A stretch of 64,000 nucleotides of DNA from Candidatus Aalborgicola danicus (GTDB lineage: Bacteria > Pseudomonadota > Gammaproteobacteria > Burkholderiales > Burkholderiaceae_C), in assembly GCA_016703945.1 (NCBI GenBank), contig JADJBC010000003.1, positions 1-64,000 of the forward strand, read 5' to 3'. Shown here piece after piece: positions 1 to 9,691 of this stretch. Position 1 is the stretch's first letter, and each line of letters begins with the position of its first letter. The notes under the pieces were generated by a model. That model made no database searches. It was not told where the DNA came from and saw nothing but the letters and a program-made list of their open reading frames with translations. Both the position numbers and the translations under genes were made by a program.

Positions 1-828
1 TGGCTGAAGAAGATCGTCCAGGGTGAGGCCATCTGCGCCATCGCCTTGACCGAGCCGCGCGGTGGTTCCGACGCCGCCAACCTGCGCCTGAAGATTGACC
101 GCGATGGTGACTTCTACGTCATCAACGGCGAAAAAACCTCCATCTCCGCCGCCGACCAGGCCGACATCACCGTGGTGTTTGGCCGCACCGGCACGCCCGA
201 GTCGGGCGCGCACGGCGTCACCGCCCTGCTGGTGCCCATGGACACGCCCGGCGTCACCACCAACCGCTTCGATTGCCATGGGCAACGCGCCATTGGTCGC
301 GGCTCTATCTTCTTCGAGAACGTGCGTGTGCCTGTCAGCCACCGTCTGGGTGATGAGAACAAGGGCTTTGTCCAGGTCATGCATGGCTTTGACTTTTCGC
401 GCTCGCTCATCGGCTTGCAGTGCCTGTCGGTGGCACGCGTGGCGCTCGAAGAAACCTGGCAGTACATCACCGAGCGCCAGGCCTTCGGCCAGCCACTATC
501 CGCCTTCCAGGGCGTGACGCACCCGCTGGCCCAGTTTGACACCGAGGTCGAAGGCGCACGCCTCATCTGCTTGCAGGGCTTGTGGCTCAAGGACAAGGGC
601 TTGCCGCACACGGCGGAAGCCGGCATGGCCAAGTGGTGGGGGCCCAAGCTGGCCTATGACGTGATCCACCAGTGCCTGCTGTGCTATGGCCACGGCGGCT
701 ACGACCGCGGCCTGATGGAGCAGCGCCTGCGCGATGTGCTGGGCTTCCAGATCGGTGACGGCACCGCCCAGATCATGAAAACCATCATCGCCCGCACCCG
801 CGCCGGACGCAAGTTCGTGCCGGCCTGA
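1..828 (+). CDS. Acyl-CoA dehydrogenase, AliB-like (5' partial)
   Basis: C-terminal 275 residues of a flavin-dependent acyl-CoA dehydrogenase; the frame is open from base 1, so the start lies upstream. The middle domain is recognisable (ALTEPRGGSDAANL near the start, then INGEKTSIS), followed by the helical C-terminal domain with ERQAFGQPL and GYDRGLMEQRLRD. At the place where medium-chain enzymes carry the catalytic Glu in YEGT, this protein has IGDGTAQIM, an Asp (codon 757-759). From memory, Asp at the catalytic base is a feature of ring-acyl-CoA dehydrogenases of the cyclohexanecarboxyl-CoA group. The next gene resembles an AliA-type ligase, which fits. Inferred role: oxidation of an alicyclic acyl-CoA, passing electrons to the EtfBA encoded downstream. 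The family is certain; the substrate is not. Confidence 0.85.
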   Translation, partial: WLKKIVQGEAICAIALTEPRGGSDAANLRLKIDRDGDFYVINGEKTSISAADQADITVVFGRTGTPESGAHGVTALLVPMDTPGVTTNRFDCHGQRAIGRGSIFFENVRVPVSHRLGDENKGFVQVMHGFDFSRSLIGLQCLSVARVALEETWQYITERQAFGQPLSAFQGVTHPLAQFDTEVEGARLICLQGLWLKDKGLPHTAEAGMAKWWGPKLAYDVIHQCLLCYGHGGYDRGLMEQRLRDVLGFQIGDGTAQIMKTIIARTRAGRKFVPA

Positions 829-861
829 GTGACACAAACCAATAAGACGAGGAGACACACC

Positions 862-2516
862 ATGGAATTTGACGCCGTACTGATTGCACCCCGCCGCGCC
901 GCGAGCATCGCTAAGGGGCTGTGGCATGACAAGACCATCAACACCGAGCTGGACGCCTGCCTGGCCGCCTGCCCGGACAAGCTGGCACTGACCGCCGTGC
1001 AGGCGGAAGGTGGCGCGGTGAAGCGCTTCACCTACCGCGAGCTGGCCGCCATGGCCGACCGCGTTGCCGTGGGACTGTACCGCCTGGGCGTTCGCAAGAA
1101 CGACATCGTGGCCTGTCAGTTGCCCAACTGGTGGCAGTTCACCATCACATACCTGGCGTGTTCACGCATTGGTGCAGTGATGAACCCGCTGATGCATATC
1201 TTCCGCGAGCGGGAGCTATGCTTAATGCTCAAGCACGGCGAGGCCAAGGTCGTAGTCGTGCCCAAGGTGGTCCGTGGATTTGACTTTGAAGCCATGGCCA
1301 CCGGCCTGCGCGCCAGCCTGCCTGACCTGCAACACATCGTGGTGGTGGGCGGCGAAGGCGAGAGCAGTTTCGAGAAACTGCTAAGCGGTCCGGCATGGGA
1401 GTCGGAAGCCGATGCTGCCAGCATCCTCCAGTCAAACCGCTCAGGACCCGATGATGTCACCCAGCTCATCTACACCTCAGGTACCACGGGTGAACCCAAG
1501 GGCGTGATGCACACGGCCAACACCGTGATGGCCAACATCTTTCCCTATGCCCAGCGCCTGCGCCTGGCCGCAGATGACGTGGTGCTGATGGCCTCACCCA
1601 TGGCCCACCAGACCGGCTTCATGTACGGACTGATGATGCCAATCTTGCTGCGCCAGAGCGTGGTGTTGCTCGACGTGTGGGAGCCGCTCAAGGCCATCGA
1701 CCTGATCCGCGACGAATCGGTGTCTTTCACGATGGCCTCCACTCCTTTCTTAACTGACCTGGCCAAAAAACGTGGAGTCTTCCGGCAAGACCGTGCCCAC
1801 GCTCAAGATCTTTTTGTGCGCGGGCGCCCCTATTCCGGGCCCGCTGGTAGAGCAGGCACGCCGCGTGCTGGGCACCAAGATTGTTTCCGCCTGGGGTATG
1901 ACGGAAAACGGAGCCGTCACCCTGATCCTGCCCGACGACCAGGACGAACGTGCGGTGAACACCGACGGATGCCCACTGCCCGGCGTAAGAAATCAAGGTT
2001 ATCGATACCGACGGCAGCCAAGCACCCGCAGGCCAGCCCGGCAAGCTGATGGTGCGCTCGTGCTCCAACTTTGGCGGTTACCTCCGGCGTCCGCACCTCA
2101 ATGGCACGGATGCCGAGGGTTGGTTCGACACCGGTGACCTGGCCCGCGTTGACGAGCGCGGCTACGTGCGCATCACCGGCCGCAGCAAGGACGTGATCAT
2201 CCGTGGCGGCGAGAACATCCCCGTGGTCGAGATCGAATCCCTGTTGTATCGCCATCCGGCCATTGCCCTGGCGGCCATCGTCGCTTATCCCGACGAGCGC
2301 CTGGGCGAGCGCGCCTGCGCAGTGGTGGTTCCCAAACCCGGCCAGACGATAGACCTGCTGACCATCGTGGAATACCTGAAGTCGGAAAAGGTTGCCATCC
2401 AGTACATCCCCGAACGCCTCGTGGTGCGCGAGTCTATTCCGTCCACGCCGTCAGGAAAGATGCAGAAATTCAAATTGCGAGAGATGTTGCGCGAAGAACT
2501 GCTCGGGGGTCAATAA
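862..2516 (+). CDS. Acyl-CoA ligase, AliA-like (two frameshifts)
   Basis: AMP-forming acyl-CoA synthetase of about 551 residues that activates a carboxylate to its CoA thioester. The start is ATG 862 behind GACGAGGAGAC. The N-terminal domain carries the P-loop YTSGTTGEPKG, then AWGMTENG; the C-terminal domain has WFDTGDLARVDERGY, the hinge and the catalytic Lys in TPSGKMQKFKLRE. The frame changes twice: in the A-run near 1764-1770 and again near 1987, where one extra A stands before the EIKVID stretch. Protein homology continues across both points, so sequence error is more likely than decay. It resembles cyclohexanecarboxylate-CoA ligases by overall impression; other ring or medium-chain acids are possible. 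It lies 33 bases after the dehydrogenase, in one operon. Confidence 0.85.
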
Positions 2517-2517
2517 G

Positions 2518-3294
2518 GTGGACGATGCGGTCATTCTGTCTCGTACGGAGGGGCGCGTAGGTGTCATCACGCTCAACCGCCCCAAACAGCTCAACGCACT
2601 CAATGATGCGCTGATGGATGCGTTGGGTATCGCCTTGCTGGCCTTTGATGTGGACCCAGCGATCGGCGCCATCGTGATCACCGGTAACGACAAGGCATTT
2701 GCCGCGGGCGCCGACATCGCAGTCATGGCGGATTGGACCTACATGGATGTTTTTCAGAGTGACTTCATCACCCGCAACTGGGAAACCATCCGCCGCGTAC
2801 GCAAACCCGTCATCGCCGCCGTGGCCGGTTTTGCCATGGGTGGGGGCTGCGAGTTGGCACTATCCTGCGACATCATCGTGGCGGCCGAGTCCGCCCAATT
2901 CGCCCTACCTGAAATCAAGCTGGCCGTGTTGCCAGGTGCCGGGGGCACGCAGCGCCTGCCGCGCGCCATCGGAAAGGCCAAGGCCATGGACATGTGCCTG
3001 TCGGCCCGCACGCTCAGCGCAGAGGAGGCAGACCGTTACGGACTGGTTTCCCGCGTGGTGGCCAGCGACCAGTTGACGACAGAGACCATGGCGCTGGCCC
3101 AGCGCATCGCTGGCTATTCGTTGCCAGCGCTGATGGCCATCAAGGAGTCGGTCAACCGCGCGTGGGAATCGTCGCTCACAGAGGGAATTCTGTTCGAGCG
3201 TCGCGAACTCCATGCCCGCTTTGCCAGTGCCGACGCGCATGAGGGCATGCACGCCTTCATGGAAAAACGCAAACCATCCTTCAGCCACCGCTGA
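2518..3294 (+). CDS. Enoyl-CoA hydratase/isomerase
   Basis: Crotonase-fold protein of 258 residues, the usual length, hydrating a 2-enoyl-CoA in beta-oxidation. The start is GTG 2518, one base after the ligase stop; the homology VITLNRPKQLNALN begins about 15 residues in. The oxyanion-hole region is FAAGADIA and GFAMGGGCELA. Both catalytic glutamates of the hydratases appear present, in GGGCELALSCD and in FALPEIKLAVLPGAGG. Position between a ligase and a dehydrogenase supports the hydration step of this pathway. Whether it is a general hydratase or a ring-specific one (BadK-like) cannot be decided here. Confidence 0.9.
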   Translation: MDDAVILSRTEGRVGVITLNRPKQLNALNDALMDALGIALLAFDVDPAIGAIVITGNDKAFAAGADIAVMADWTYMDVFQSDFITRNWETIRRVRKPVIAAVAGFAMGGGCELALSCDIIVAAESAQFALPEIKLAVLPGAGGTQRLPRAIGKAKAMDMCLSARTLSAEEADRYGLVSRVVASDQLTTETMALAQRIAGYSLPALMAIKESVNRAWESSLTEGILFERRELHARFASADAHEGMHAFMEKRKPSFSHR

Positions 3295-3324
3295 AGGCAT
3301 TTACCTACCCGATGGGAACACACC

Positions 3325-4485
3325 ATGGCTTTGGATGCCGAATCGTTTGAACTGTTGCTAGCCACCGTGCAGCGCTTTGTGCGCGAGCGCCTGGTGCCGG
3401 CGGAAAACCACCTCGAAGAGCACGATGAGGTGCCCGCCGACATCGTCAAGGATATGAAGGACATGGGTCTGTTCGGCCTGACTGTACCGGAGGAATATGG
3501 CGGTATCGGCCTGTCCGTGAGCCAAGAGGTGCAGGTCAACTACGAATTGGGCCGCACGGCACCGGCGTTCCGCTCGGTGTTTGGCACCAACATCGGCATC
3601 GGCTCGCAGGGCATCCTGATGGACGGCACGCCCGAGCAGAAAGCGCTATACCTGCCCCAGGTGGCAAGTGGCGAGCTCGTGATGTCGTTTGCACTGACTG
3701 AGCCAGATGCCGGCACCGATGCCGCCGCGCTCAAGACCCGCGCCGAGCTGGATGGTGAACACTATGTGCTCAACGGCACCAAGCGCTTCATCACCAACGC
3801 GCCACGCGCTGGCGCCTTTACGCTGATGGCGCGCACCGGCGGCCCCGGTGCCAGCGGAATCTCGGCCTTCATCGTGCCAAGCAACACGCCAGGTCTGAAG
3901 CTCGGCAAGAAGGACAAGAAGATGGGCCAGCGCGGCACCATGACCTGTGATGTGATCATGGAGAACACACGGGTACCGGCTGCCAACATCATTGGCGGTG
4001 TGCCCGGTGAGGGCTTCAAGACTGCCATGAAGGTATTGGACCGCGGGCGCCTGAACATTTCGGCGGTCTCCTGCGGCACTGCCTCGCGCATTCTGGACGA
4101 ATCTGCACGTTATGCGCGTGAGCGCAAGCAGTTTGGCAAGGCCATTGGTGAGTTCCAGCTTATTCAGGCCATGCTGGCTGATAGCCAGGCCGAATTGTTG
4201 GCTGGCTGGTCGTTGGTGCAGGACGTGGCAAAGCGCTTTGACGCCAAGCCGGCCCATGTGTCGGATGCGGATGTGTCCATGCGCGTGTCCTGCGCCAAGC
4301 TGTTCTGCACCGAGATGGTGGGCCGCGTAGCCGACCGCGGCGTGCAGGTGCATGGCGGCGCGGGCTACATCAATGAATATCCGGTGGAGCGTTTTTACCG
4401 CGACGTGCGCCTACTGCGGCTGTACGAAGGCACCACCCAGGTCCAGCAACTCATCATCGGCCGCGCGTTGCTGCGGCAAGACTAA
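3325..4485 (+). CDS. Acyl-CoA dehydrogenase
   Basis: Complete acyl-CoA dehydrogenase of 386 residues, FAD-dependent and cytosolic. N-terminal helical domain (residues 1-115) with LTVPEEYGGIGLS; middle beta domain with the flavin-binding signature MSFALTEPDAGTDAAALK; C-terminal helical domain with YARERKQFGKAIGEFQ and VQVHGGAGYINEYPVERFYRD. The catalytic Glu is in LYEGTTQVQ close to the C-terminus. ATG 3325 follows CGATGGGAACACACC. It is likely the straight-chain or dicarboxyl-CoA dehydrogenase of the operon, donating electrons to EtfBA. No frameshift. Confidence 0.93.
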   Translation: MALDAESFELLLATVQRFVRERLVPAENHLEEHDEVPADIVKDMKDMGLFGLTVPEEYGGIGLSVSQEVQVNYELGRTAPAFRSVFGTNIGIGSQGILMDGTPEQKALYLPQVASGELVMSFALTEPDAGTDAAALKTRAELDGEHYVLNGTKRFITNAPRAGAFTLMARTGGPGASGISAFIVPSNTPGLKLGKKDKKMGQRGTMTCDVIMENTRVPAANIIGGVPGEGFKTAMKVLDRGRLNISAVSCGTASRILDESARYARERKQFGKAIGEFQLIQAMLADSQAELLAGWSLVQDVAKRFDAKPAHVSDADVSMRVSCAKLFCTEMVGRVADRGVQVHGGAGYINEYPVERFYRDVRLLRLYEGTTQVQQLIIGRALLRQD

Positions 4486-4489
4486 TTTC

Positions 4490-5404
4490 ATACGAGGTTC
4501 AGCGGCTACCGCTCCATGATGAGCGTGCAGAGCTCGCTGGTGATGGTGCCCATCAACGAGTTCGGCACCGAAGCACAGAAGCAGAAATACCTGCCCAAGC
4601 TGGCGGCCGGCGATTGGGTGGGGTGCTTTGGCCTGACCGAACCCAACCATGGCTCCGATCCTGGCAGCATGGTCACCCGTGCAAAAAAGGTGTCCGGCGG
4701 ATACAGCCTATCCGGCTCCAAGATGTGGATTACCAACAGCCCCATTGCCGACGTGTTTGTGGTGTGGGCCAAAGGACGAAGGCGGGCAGATTCGCGGCTT
4801 CATTCTGGAAAAGGGCTGGAAGGGCCTGAGTGCACCGGCCATTCACAGCAAGGTGGGCCTGCGGGCTTCCATCACAGGCGAGATTGTGATGGATGAGGTG
4901 TTCTGCCCCGAAGAAAACGCCTTCCCTGATGTGCGTGGTCTGAAAGGTCCGTTCACCTGCCTCAACAGCGCACGCTATGGCATTGCGTGGGGTGCACTGG
5001 GTGCGGCGGAGGACTGCTATTTCCGCGCCCGCCAATACGTACTGGACCGCCAGCAGTTTGGCCGCCCCCTGGCCGCCAACCAGCTGATTCAGAAGAAGCT
5101 GGCCGACATGCTGACCGAAATCAGCCTGGGGCCCTGAGGCTGCCTGCGCCCGGGCCGCATGAAGGACGAAGGCACGGCGGCCGTGGAAATCACCTCCATC
5201 CTCAAGCGCAATAGCTGTGGCAAGTCGTTGGACATTGCACGTATGGCGCGCGACATGATGGGTGGCAACGGCATCAGCGACGAATTTGGCGTGGCACGCC
5301 ACCTGGTCAACCTCGAAGTGGTCAACACCTACGAAGGCACGCATGATGTGCACGCCCTCATTCTCGGCAGGGCCATTACCGGCATTGCGGCGTTCGCCAA
5401 TTAA
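4490..5404 (+). pseudogene. Glutaryl-CoA dehydrogenase fragment, N-terminus missing
   Basis: Reads as the C-terminal three quarters of a glutaryl-CoA dehydrogenase. Homology begins abruptly at SGYRSMMSVQSSLVMVPI only a few bases after the preceding stop, so about 90-120 N-terminal residues and any start codon are absent. Then come GCFGLTEPNHGSDPGSM, LNSARYGIAWGALG, QQFGRPLAANQL and VNTYEGTHDVHALILGRA, which includes the catalytic Glu. The frame shifts near 4775, and two compensating shifts near 5125-5155 surround an apparent stop at 5135-5137. Either the gene has decayed after a deletion, or the assembly has lost a few hundred bases as well as single bases. An intact version would oxidise and decarboxylate glutaryl-CoA to crotonyl-CoA, fitting the rest of the operon. 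Confidence 0.75.
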
Positions 5405-5422
5405 GCACAGGAGACAAACAAC

Positions 5423-6170
5423 ATGAAGATCATCGTCGCCGTCAAGCGCGTGGTGGACTACAACGTCAAGGTTCGGGTCAAGTCCGACGGCAGTGGCGTG
5501 GACATCGCCAACGTCAAGATGAGCATGAACCCATTTGACGAAATCGCCATCGAAGAAGCCGTGCGCCTGAAGGAAAAGGGGTGGTCACCGAAATCATCGC
5601 CGTGTCCTGCGGCGTGACCCAGTGCCAGGAGACCCTGCGTACTGCCATGGCCATTGGCGCTGACCGCGCCATCCTGGTTGAGACCGCTGTTGAACTGCAG
5701 CCCCTTGCCGTTGCCAAACTGCTCAAGGCCTTGATGGACAAAGAACAACCCGGCCTGATCATCCTGGGCAAGCAAGCCATCGATGACGACTGCAACCAGA
5801 CCGGCCAGATGCTGGCCGCGCTGGCGGATTTGCCACAGGGCACGTTCGCCAGCAAGGTTGAAATTGTGGACGGCAAAGCCAGCATCACACGCGAAGTGGA
5901 TGGCGGCTCTGAAACCGTGTCCCTGAGCCTGCCAGCCGTCATCACCACCGACCTGCGCCTGAACGAGCCACGCTACGTGACTCTGCCCAACATCATGAAG
6001 GCGAAGAAGAAGCCTCTGGAAACTCTGACACCGAAGCGCTGGGCGTTGACGTGACCCCGCTCATCAAGACCCTCAAGGTGGTCGAACCCGCCAAGCGCAG
6101 TGCCGGCATCAAGGTGCCCGATGTGGCCACGCTGGTTGCCAAACTGAAAACTGAAGCGAAAGTAATCTGA
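5423..6170 (+). CDS. etfB: Electron transfer flavoprotein beta subunit (two frameshifts)
   Basis: EtfB of about 249 residues, the usual length; with EtfA it carries electrons from the acyl-CoA dehydrogenases to the ETF-quinone oxidoreductase. ATG 5423 follows AGCACAGGAGACAAACAAC. The N-terminus MKIIVAVKRVVDYNVKVRV, the NPFDEIAIEEAVRL segment and the AMP-binding part (LGKQAIDDDCNQTGQMLA) are typical. The frame shifts near 5580 in a run AAAAGGGG and near 6030, after which the normal C-terminus resumes. Both look like single-base sequence errors. It is followed after two bases by etfA. Confidence 0.9.
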
Positions 6171-6172
6171 TC

Positions 6173-7119
6173 ATGACCGCACTCGCCAATATTCTTGTTG
6201 TGGCCGAAAACGACAACGCATCCATCAAGGCAGCTACCCTCAACACCATCACGGCCGCCCTGCAATGCGGCGATGACGTTCACGTGCTGGTAGCAGGACA
6301 CAATGCTGGTGCGGCAGCCCAACAGGCCACCCGCATCGTCGGCGTGTCCAAGGTCCTCCACGCGGACGCCGAGCACCTCGCTCACGCCCTGGCCGAGAAC
6401 TTGGCCGCACAGGTGTTGGCCATTGCAGCCAACTACAGCCATATCGTCTTTGCGCCACCGCATCTGGCAAGAATGTTGCGCCACGCGTGGCGGCCAAGCT
6501 GGGTGTTGGTCAGGTTTCCGATGTGACACGGGTGGTCAGCGCCGACACGTTCGAGCGCCCCATCTATGCAGGCAACGCCATTGCCACGGTGCAAGCACAG
6601 GATGCCACCAGGGTTCTAACCGTGCGTTCAACAGTTTTTGATGCTGCAGCCCTCGCAGATATTGCGCAAGCAGCTATCGAAGTAATAGGAGTTGCCGACC
6701 CGAAAGGGACTGTGGCCTACGTAGGTTCCGAGTTGGCCCAAAACGACCGGCCCGAACTCACCGCCGCCAAGATCATCGACTCGGGTGGACGCGCGCTGGG
6801 TTCAGCCGAGAAGTTCAACGATGTGTTGACGCCGCTGGCTGACAAGCTGGGCGCCGCTATTGGCGCATCGCGTGCAGCGGTGGATGCGGGCTACGCCGCC
6901 AACGATCTGCAAGTGGGTCAAACCGGCAAGATCGTGGCGCCGCAGTTATACATCGCTGCCGGAATCTCAGGTGCCATCCAGCATCTGGCAGGCATGAAGG
7001 ACAGCAAGGTGATTGTGGCCATCAACAAGGACCCCGAGGCCCCGATCTTCAGCGTGGCTGACTATGGCTTGGAGGCTGACTTGTTCGTTGCTGTGCCAGA
7101 GCTGGTGGCTGCGATTTGA
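6173..7119 (+). CDS. etfA: Electron transfer flavoprotein alpha subunit (one frameshift)
   Basis: EtfA of about 315 residues, the FAD-carrying partner of EtfB. The N-terminal domain runs ANILVVAENDNASIK; the region that should read APATASGKNVAPRVAAKLG has lost one base near 6455-6457. The C-terminal FAD domain is complete, with VGQTGKIVAPQLYIAAGISG, AIQHLAGMKDSK and INKDPEAPIF. ATG 6173 lies two bases after the etfB stop. Having its own ETF pair makes this operon self-sufficient for handing dehydrogenase electrons to the respiratory chain. Confidence 0.9.
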
Positions 7120-7129
7120 AAGCACAACC

Positions 7130-7981
7130 ATGCTGACCATCAATCTCTTCAACGGTCTGGTGTACGGGTCTCTACTCATCGTCATGAGTTCAGGACTGGC
7201 ACTGATCTACGGCCTGCGCCGCGTTGTAAATTTTGCGCACGGCGCGCTCTACATGCTGGGTGCCTACATCGGCTTTTCTGTGGCTACGCACAGCAACTTT
7301 TGGGTGGCGCTGGTGGCGGCACCCGCCGTCATGGCTGTGGTGGGCGTGCTATTGGACCGCTATGGATTTCGCCTGCTGCAGGACCGTGAACCCCTGAATG
7401 TGATGCTGGTTACCTTCGGCCTGCTCCTCATTCTGGAAGACCTGGTGGTGGCCATCTGGGGCAAAGCCAATTACTCGCTTTTCACCCCGGACTTGCTCAA
7501 CTTTTCTGTCAACTTGTTCGGCAACGAGGTTCCTGCCTACCGGATCGGTGTGATTGGCGTCGGCGCGGCGGTGGCCATCGGTCTGACACTGTGGCTGCGC
7601 TATTCACGCATGGGCCTGTTCGTGCGCGCTGCGAGCACGGACCCGATCACCACGTCCATGCAGGGGGTCAATACGGACCTGATTAGCGCCACCGTAGTGG
7701 GCTTGGGCAGCGCCCTGGCCGGCCTGGCCGGCGTCGTTGCGGCACCGTTTTTGTCGCTGTCTTCACACATGAGCTCGGACGTGTTGATCGACTCCTTCGT
7801 CGTGGTGGTTATAGGCGGCCTTGGCTCATTGGCCGGTGCCTTCATTGCGGCGCTATTGCTGGGCATGATGCAGGCCATCGGGGCGGTGTACTTGCCCGAA
7901 GTCTCGGCGCTACTGCCTTTCGTCTTCATGATCGCCATTCTGATATGGAAGCCGTCCGGACTGGCCGGGAGCCGGACGTGA
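7130..7981 (+). CDS. livH: Branched-chain-type ABC transporter permease LivH
   Basis: Membrane permease of 283 residues, one of the two permeases of a HAAT-family importer. ATG 7130 was chosen because LTINLFNGLVYGSLLIVMSSG is the normal LivH N-terminus and the frame upstream overlaps etfA. About eight hydrophobic segments; LALIYGLRRVVNFAHGALYM and the late VVVIGGLGSLAGAFIAAL are family hallmarks. First of five transporter genes in the order H-M-G-F-binding protein. In such catabolic operons HAAT importers often carry aromatic or alicyclic acids rather than amino acids, so the substrate is probably the acid activated by the ligase upstream (inference). Confidence 0.9.
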   Translation: MLTINLFNGLVYGSLLIVMSSGLALIYGLRRVVNFAHGALYMLGAYIGFSVATHSNFWVALVAAPAVMAVVGVLLDRYGFRLLQDREPLNVMLVTFGLLLILEDLVVAIWGKANYSLFTPDLLNFSVNLFGNEVPAYRIGVIGVGAAVAIGLTLWLRYSRMGLFVRAASTDPITTSMQGVNTDLISATVVGLGSALAGLAGVVAAPFLSLSSHMSSDVLIDSFVVVVIGGLGSLAGAFIAALLLGMMQAIGAVYLPEVSALLPFVFMIAILIWKPSGLAGSRT

Positions 7982-7994
7982 CAAGGAATACACC

Positions 7995-8972
7995 ATGACG
8001 CTCACACGCATCAGCATGCTGTCGCTTCTGGCAATCGCAGCAGGCTTTGCCATCATCCAACTCAGCATTTCCAGCAGCCTGCTGGGAGTTTTCACCCAGG
8101 CTGTGGTCTACGCCATCTTCGCCCTGGGCGTTGGGATACTGCTACGCCAAAACGGCCTTGTCAGCTTTGGCCATGCCCTCTACTTTGGGGCAGCCGGATA
8201 TGGCATAGGTGTCGTCCTGGCACTCGACTGGATGCCTGCAGAGGCGGCTATCGTCGTGGTGCTGCTTGCCATCGCCGCACTAGCCTTTGTCATCGGACTG
8301 GTCATCGTGCGGGTACCGGGTATTGCCTTTGGCATGCTAACGCTGGCCATCGGTCAGATGGCGTATCTATTGGCGTCGCGCGCAAGCGGCATCACCGGGG
8401 GCTCCGATGGCATGAGCATCAACTGGCCAGCCACGCTGTTTGGCCACTCCCAATCTGCCTTGCTCAAACCTGCCACCCTGTTTCTGGTCGCCTGGGTTCT
8501 GATGGTGGTGGTGACCTTTGTGCTGCTGTGCATCTTGCGCACCCGTTTCGGCAGCATCACCGAAGCCATCCGCGACAACGAGGAGCGTGCCCGCTTCATC
8601 GGCATCACGACCACGGTACCGCGCGCCGCGGTGTATGCGCTGTCGGCGGTAGTGACGGGTATTGCCGGGGTCCTGTCGTCGCTCAACACCGGCTTCGTTT
8701 CGCCGGAGAACCTGCACTGGAGCGTCTCGGCCATAACACTGCTGATGGTCGTCGTGGGGGGCGTAAAAAGGCTTGTCGGCCCCATCATCGGCGCCATTGT
8801 CTATTTCCTGTTCAAAGACCTGCTGGGTGAACATGCCACCCACTCCATGGCGCTCTTTGGCGCTGCGCTGATCGCCGTGATCGTGTTCTCGCCCCACGGC
8901 ATCGTGGGCGCGCTCGAAGACCTGCGCATTCGCCTGCGTTATGGCCCGGTAGCTCAAAGGAAGACCCCATGA
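7995..8972 (+). CDS. livM: Branched-chain-type ABC transporter permease LivM
   Basis: Second permease, 325 residues with nine or so hydrophobic segments. The LivM signature LVSFGHALYFGAAGYGIGV appears near residue 55; FGSITEAIRDNEERARFIGI is the EAA-like cytoplasmic loop that contacts the ATPase. ATG 7995 is 13 bases after livH, and the 3' end overlaps livG by four bases (ATGA), indicating translational coupling. Pairs with LivH in the inner membrane. Confidence 0.9.
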   Translation: MTLTRISMLSLLAIAAGFAIIQLSISSSLLGVFTQAVVYAIFALGVGILLRQNGLVSFGHALYFGAAGYGIGVVLALDWMPAEAAIVVVLLAIAALAFVIGLVIVRVPGIAFGMLTLAIGQMAYLLASRASGITGGSDGMSINWPATLFGHSQSALLKPATLFLVAWVLMVVVTFVLLCILRTRFGSITEAIRDNEERARFIGITTTVPRAAVYALSAVVTGIAGVLSSLNTGFVSPENLHWSVSAITLLMVVVGGVKRLVGPIIGAIVYFLFKDLLGEHATHSMALFGAALIAVIVFSPHGIVGALEDLRIRLRYGPVAQRKTP

Positions 8973-9691
8973 CCCCACAATATGTTTTACAAGCAGAGGA
9001 TGTTGCCATTCACTACGGTGGGGTCAAGGCTCTGGACGGTGTGGCCATCACGCTGGAAAGGGGCCAGATTCGTGGGCTCATTGGCCCCAACGGGGCGGGC
9101 AAATCCACGGTCATCGATGCCATCACCGGTCGCACACGCCTGACGCGTGGAAAGGTTGTGCTCGACGGCGAGGATGTGAGCCATCTAGGGGCAGTGGAGC
9201 GTCGCCGCAGGGGCCTTTCGCGCAGCTTTCAGCGCACCAGCATCTTTGGAGGCATGACCGTGTTGAAGCAAGTGGAATTGGCCTCTTACAAGATGGGAGT
9301 GGTAGACCCTGGCGCCGATGCGAAAGCCGTCCTGGAAGAATTGAACCTCGACAACCTGACCCATGTGCATGCCGAGGACCTGGGCTACGGCGAACAACGT
9401 CGTCTGGACCTGGCACTGGCTCTGGTGGGCCGCCCCAAGCTACTGATGCTCGACGAGCCCATGGCTGGTCTGTCGGTCAAGGAATCTCTGGACTTGGCGC
9501 AGCACCTGAAAGCTTTGACCTCGCGCTGGGACGTTTCGGTCTTGCTGGTGGAGCACGACATGGATGTGGTCTTTGGCATCTCCAATGTCGTCACCGTATT
9601 TGAGTTGGGCCGTGTCATTGCCGATGGTGACCCGGCCAGCGTGCGCGCCAACCCACGGGTGCGCGAAGCCTATCTGGGGAGCGCGGCATGA
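8969..9691 (+). CDS. livG: ABC transporter ATP-binding protein LivG
   Basis: ATPase subunit of 240 residues. Walker A GPNGAGKST, LSRSFQRTSIFGGM in the Q-loop area, a signature region LGYGEQRRLDLALAL in place of the canonical LSGGQ (usual for LivG), Walker B LLMLDEPMAGLS and the H-loop LLVEHDMDVVF. Start overlaps livM by ATGA and its end overlaps livF the same way. Powers import by the LivHM pore. Confidence 0.93.
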   Translation: MTPQYVLQAEDVAIHYGGVKALDGVAITLERGQIRGLIGPNGAGKSTVIDAITGRTRLTRGKVVLDGEDVSHLGAVERRRRGLSRSFQRTSIFGGMTVLKQVELASYKMGVVDPGADAKAVLEELNLDNLTHVHAEDLGYGEQRRLDLALALVGRPKLLMLDEPMAGLSVKESLDLAQHLKALTSRWDVSVLLVEHDMDVVFGISNVVTVFELGRVIADGDPASVRANPRVREAYLGSAA

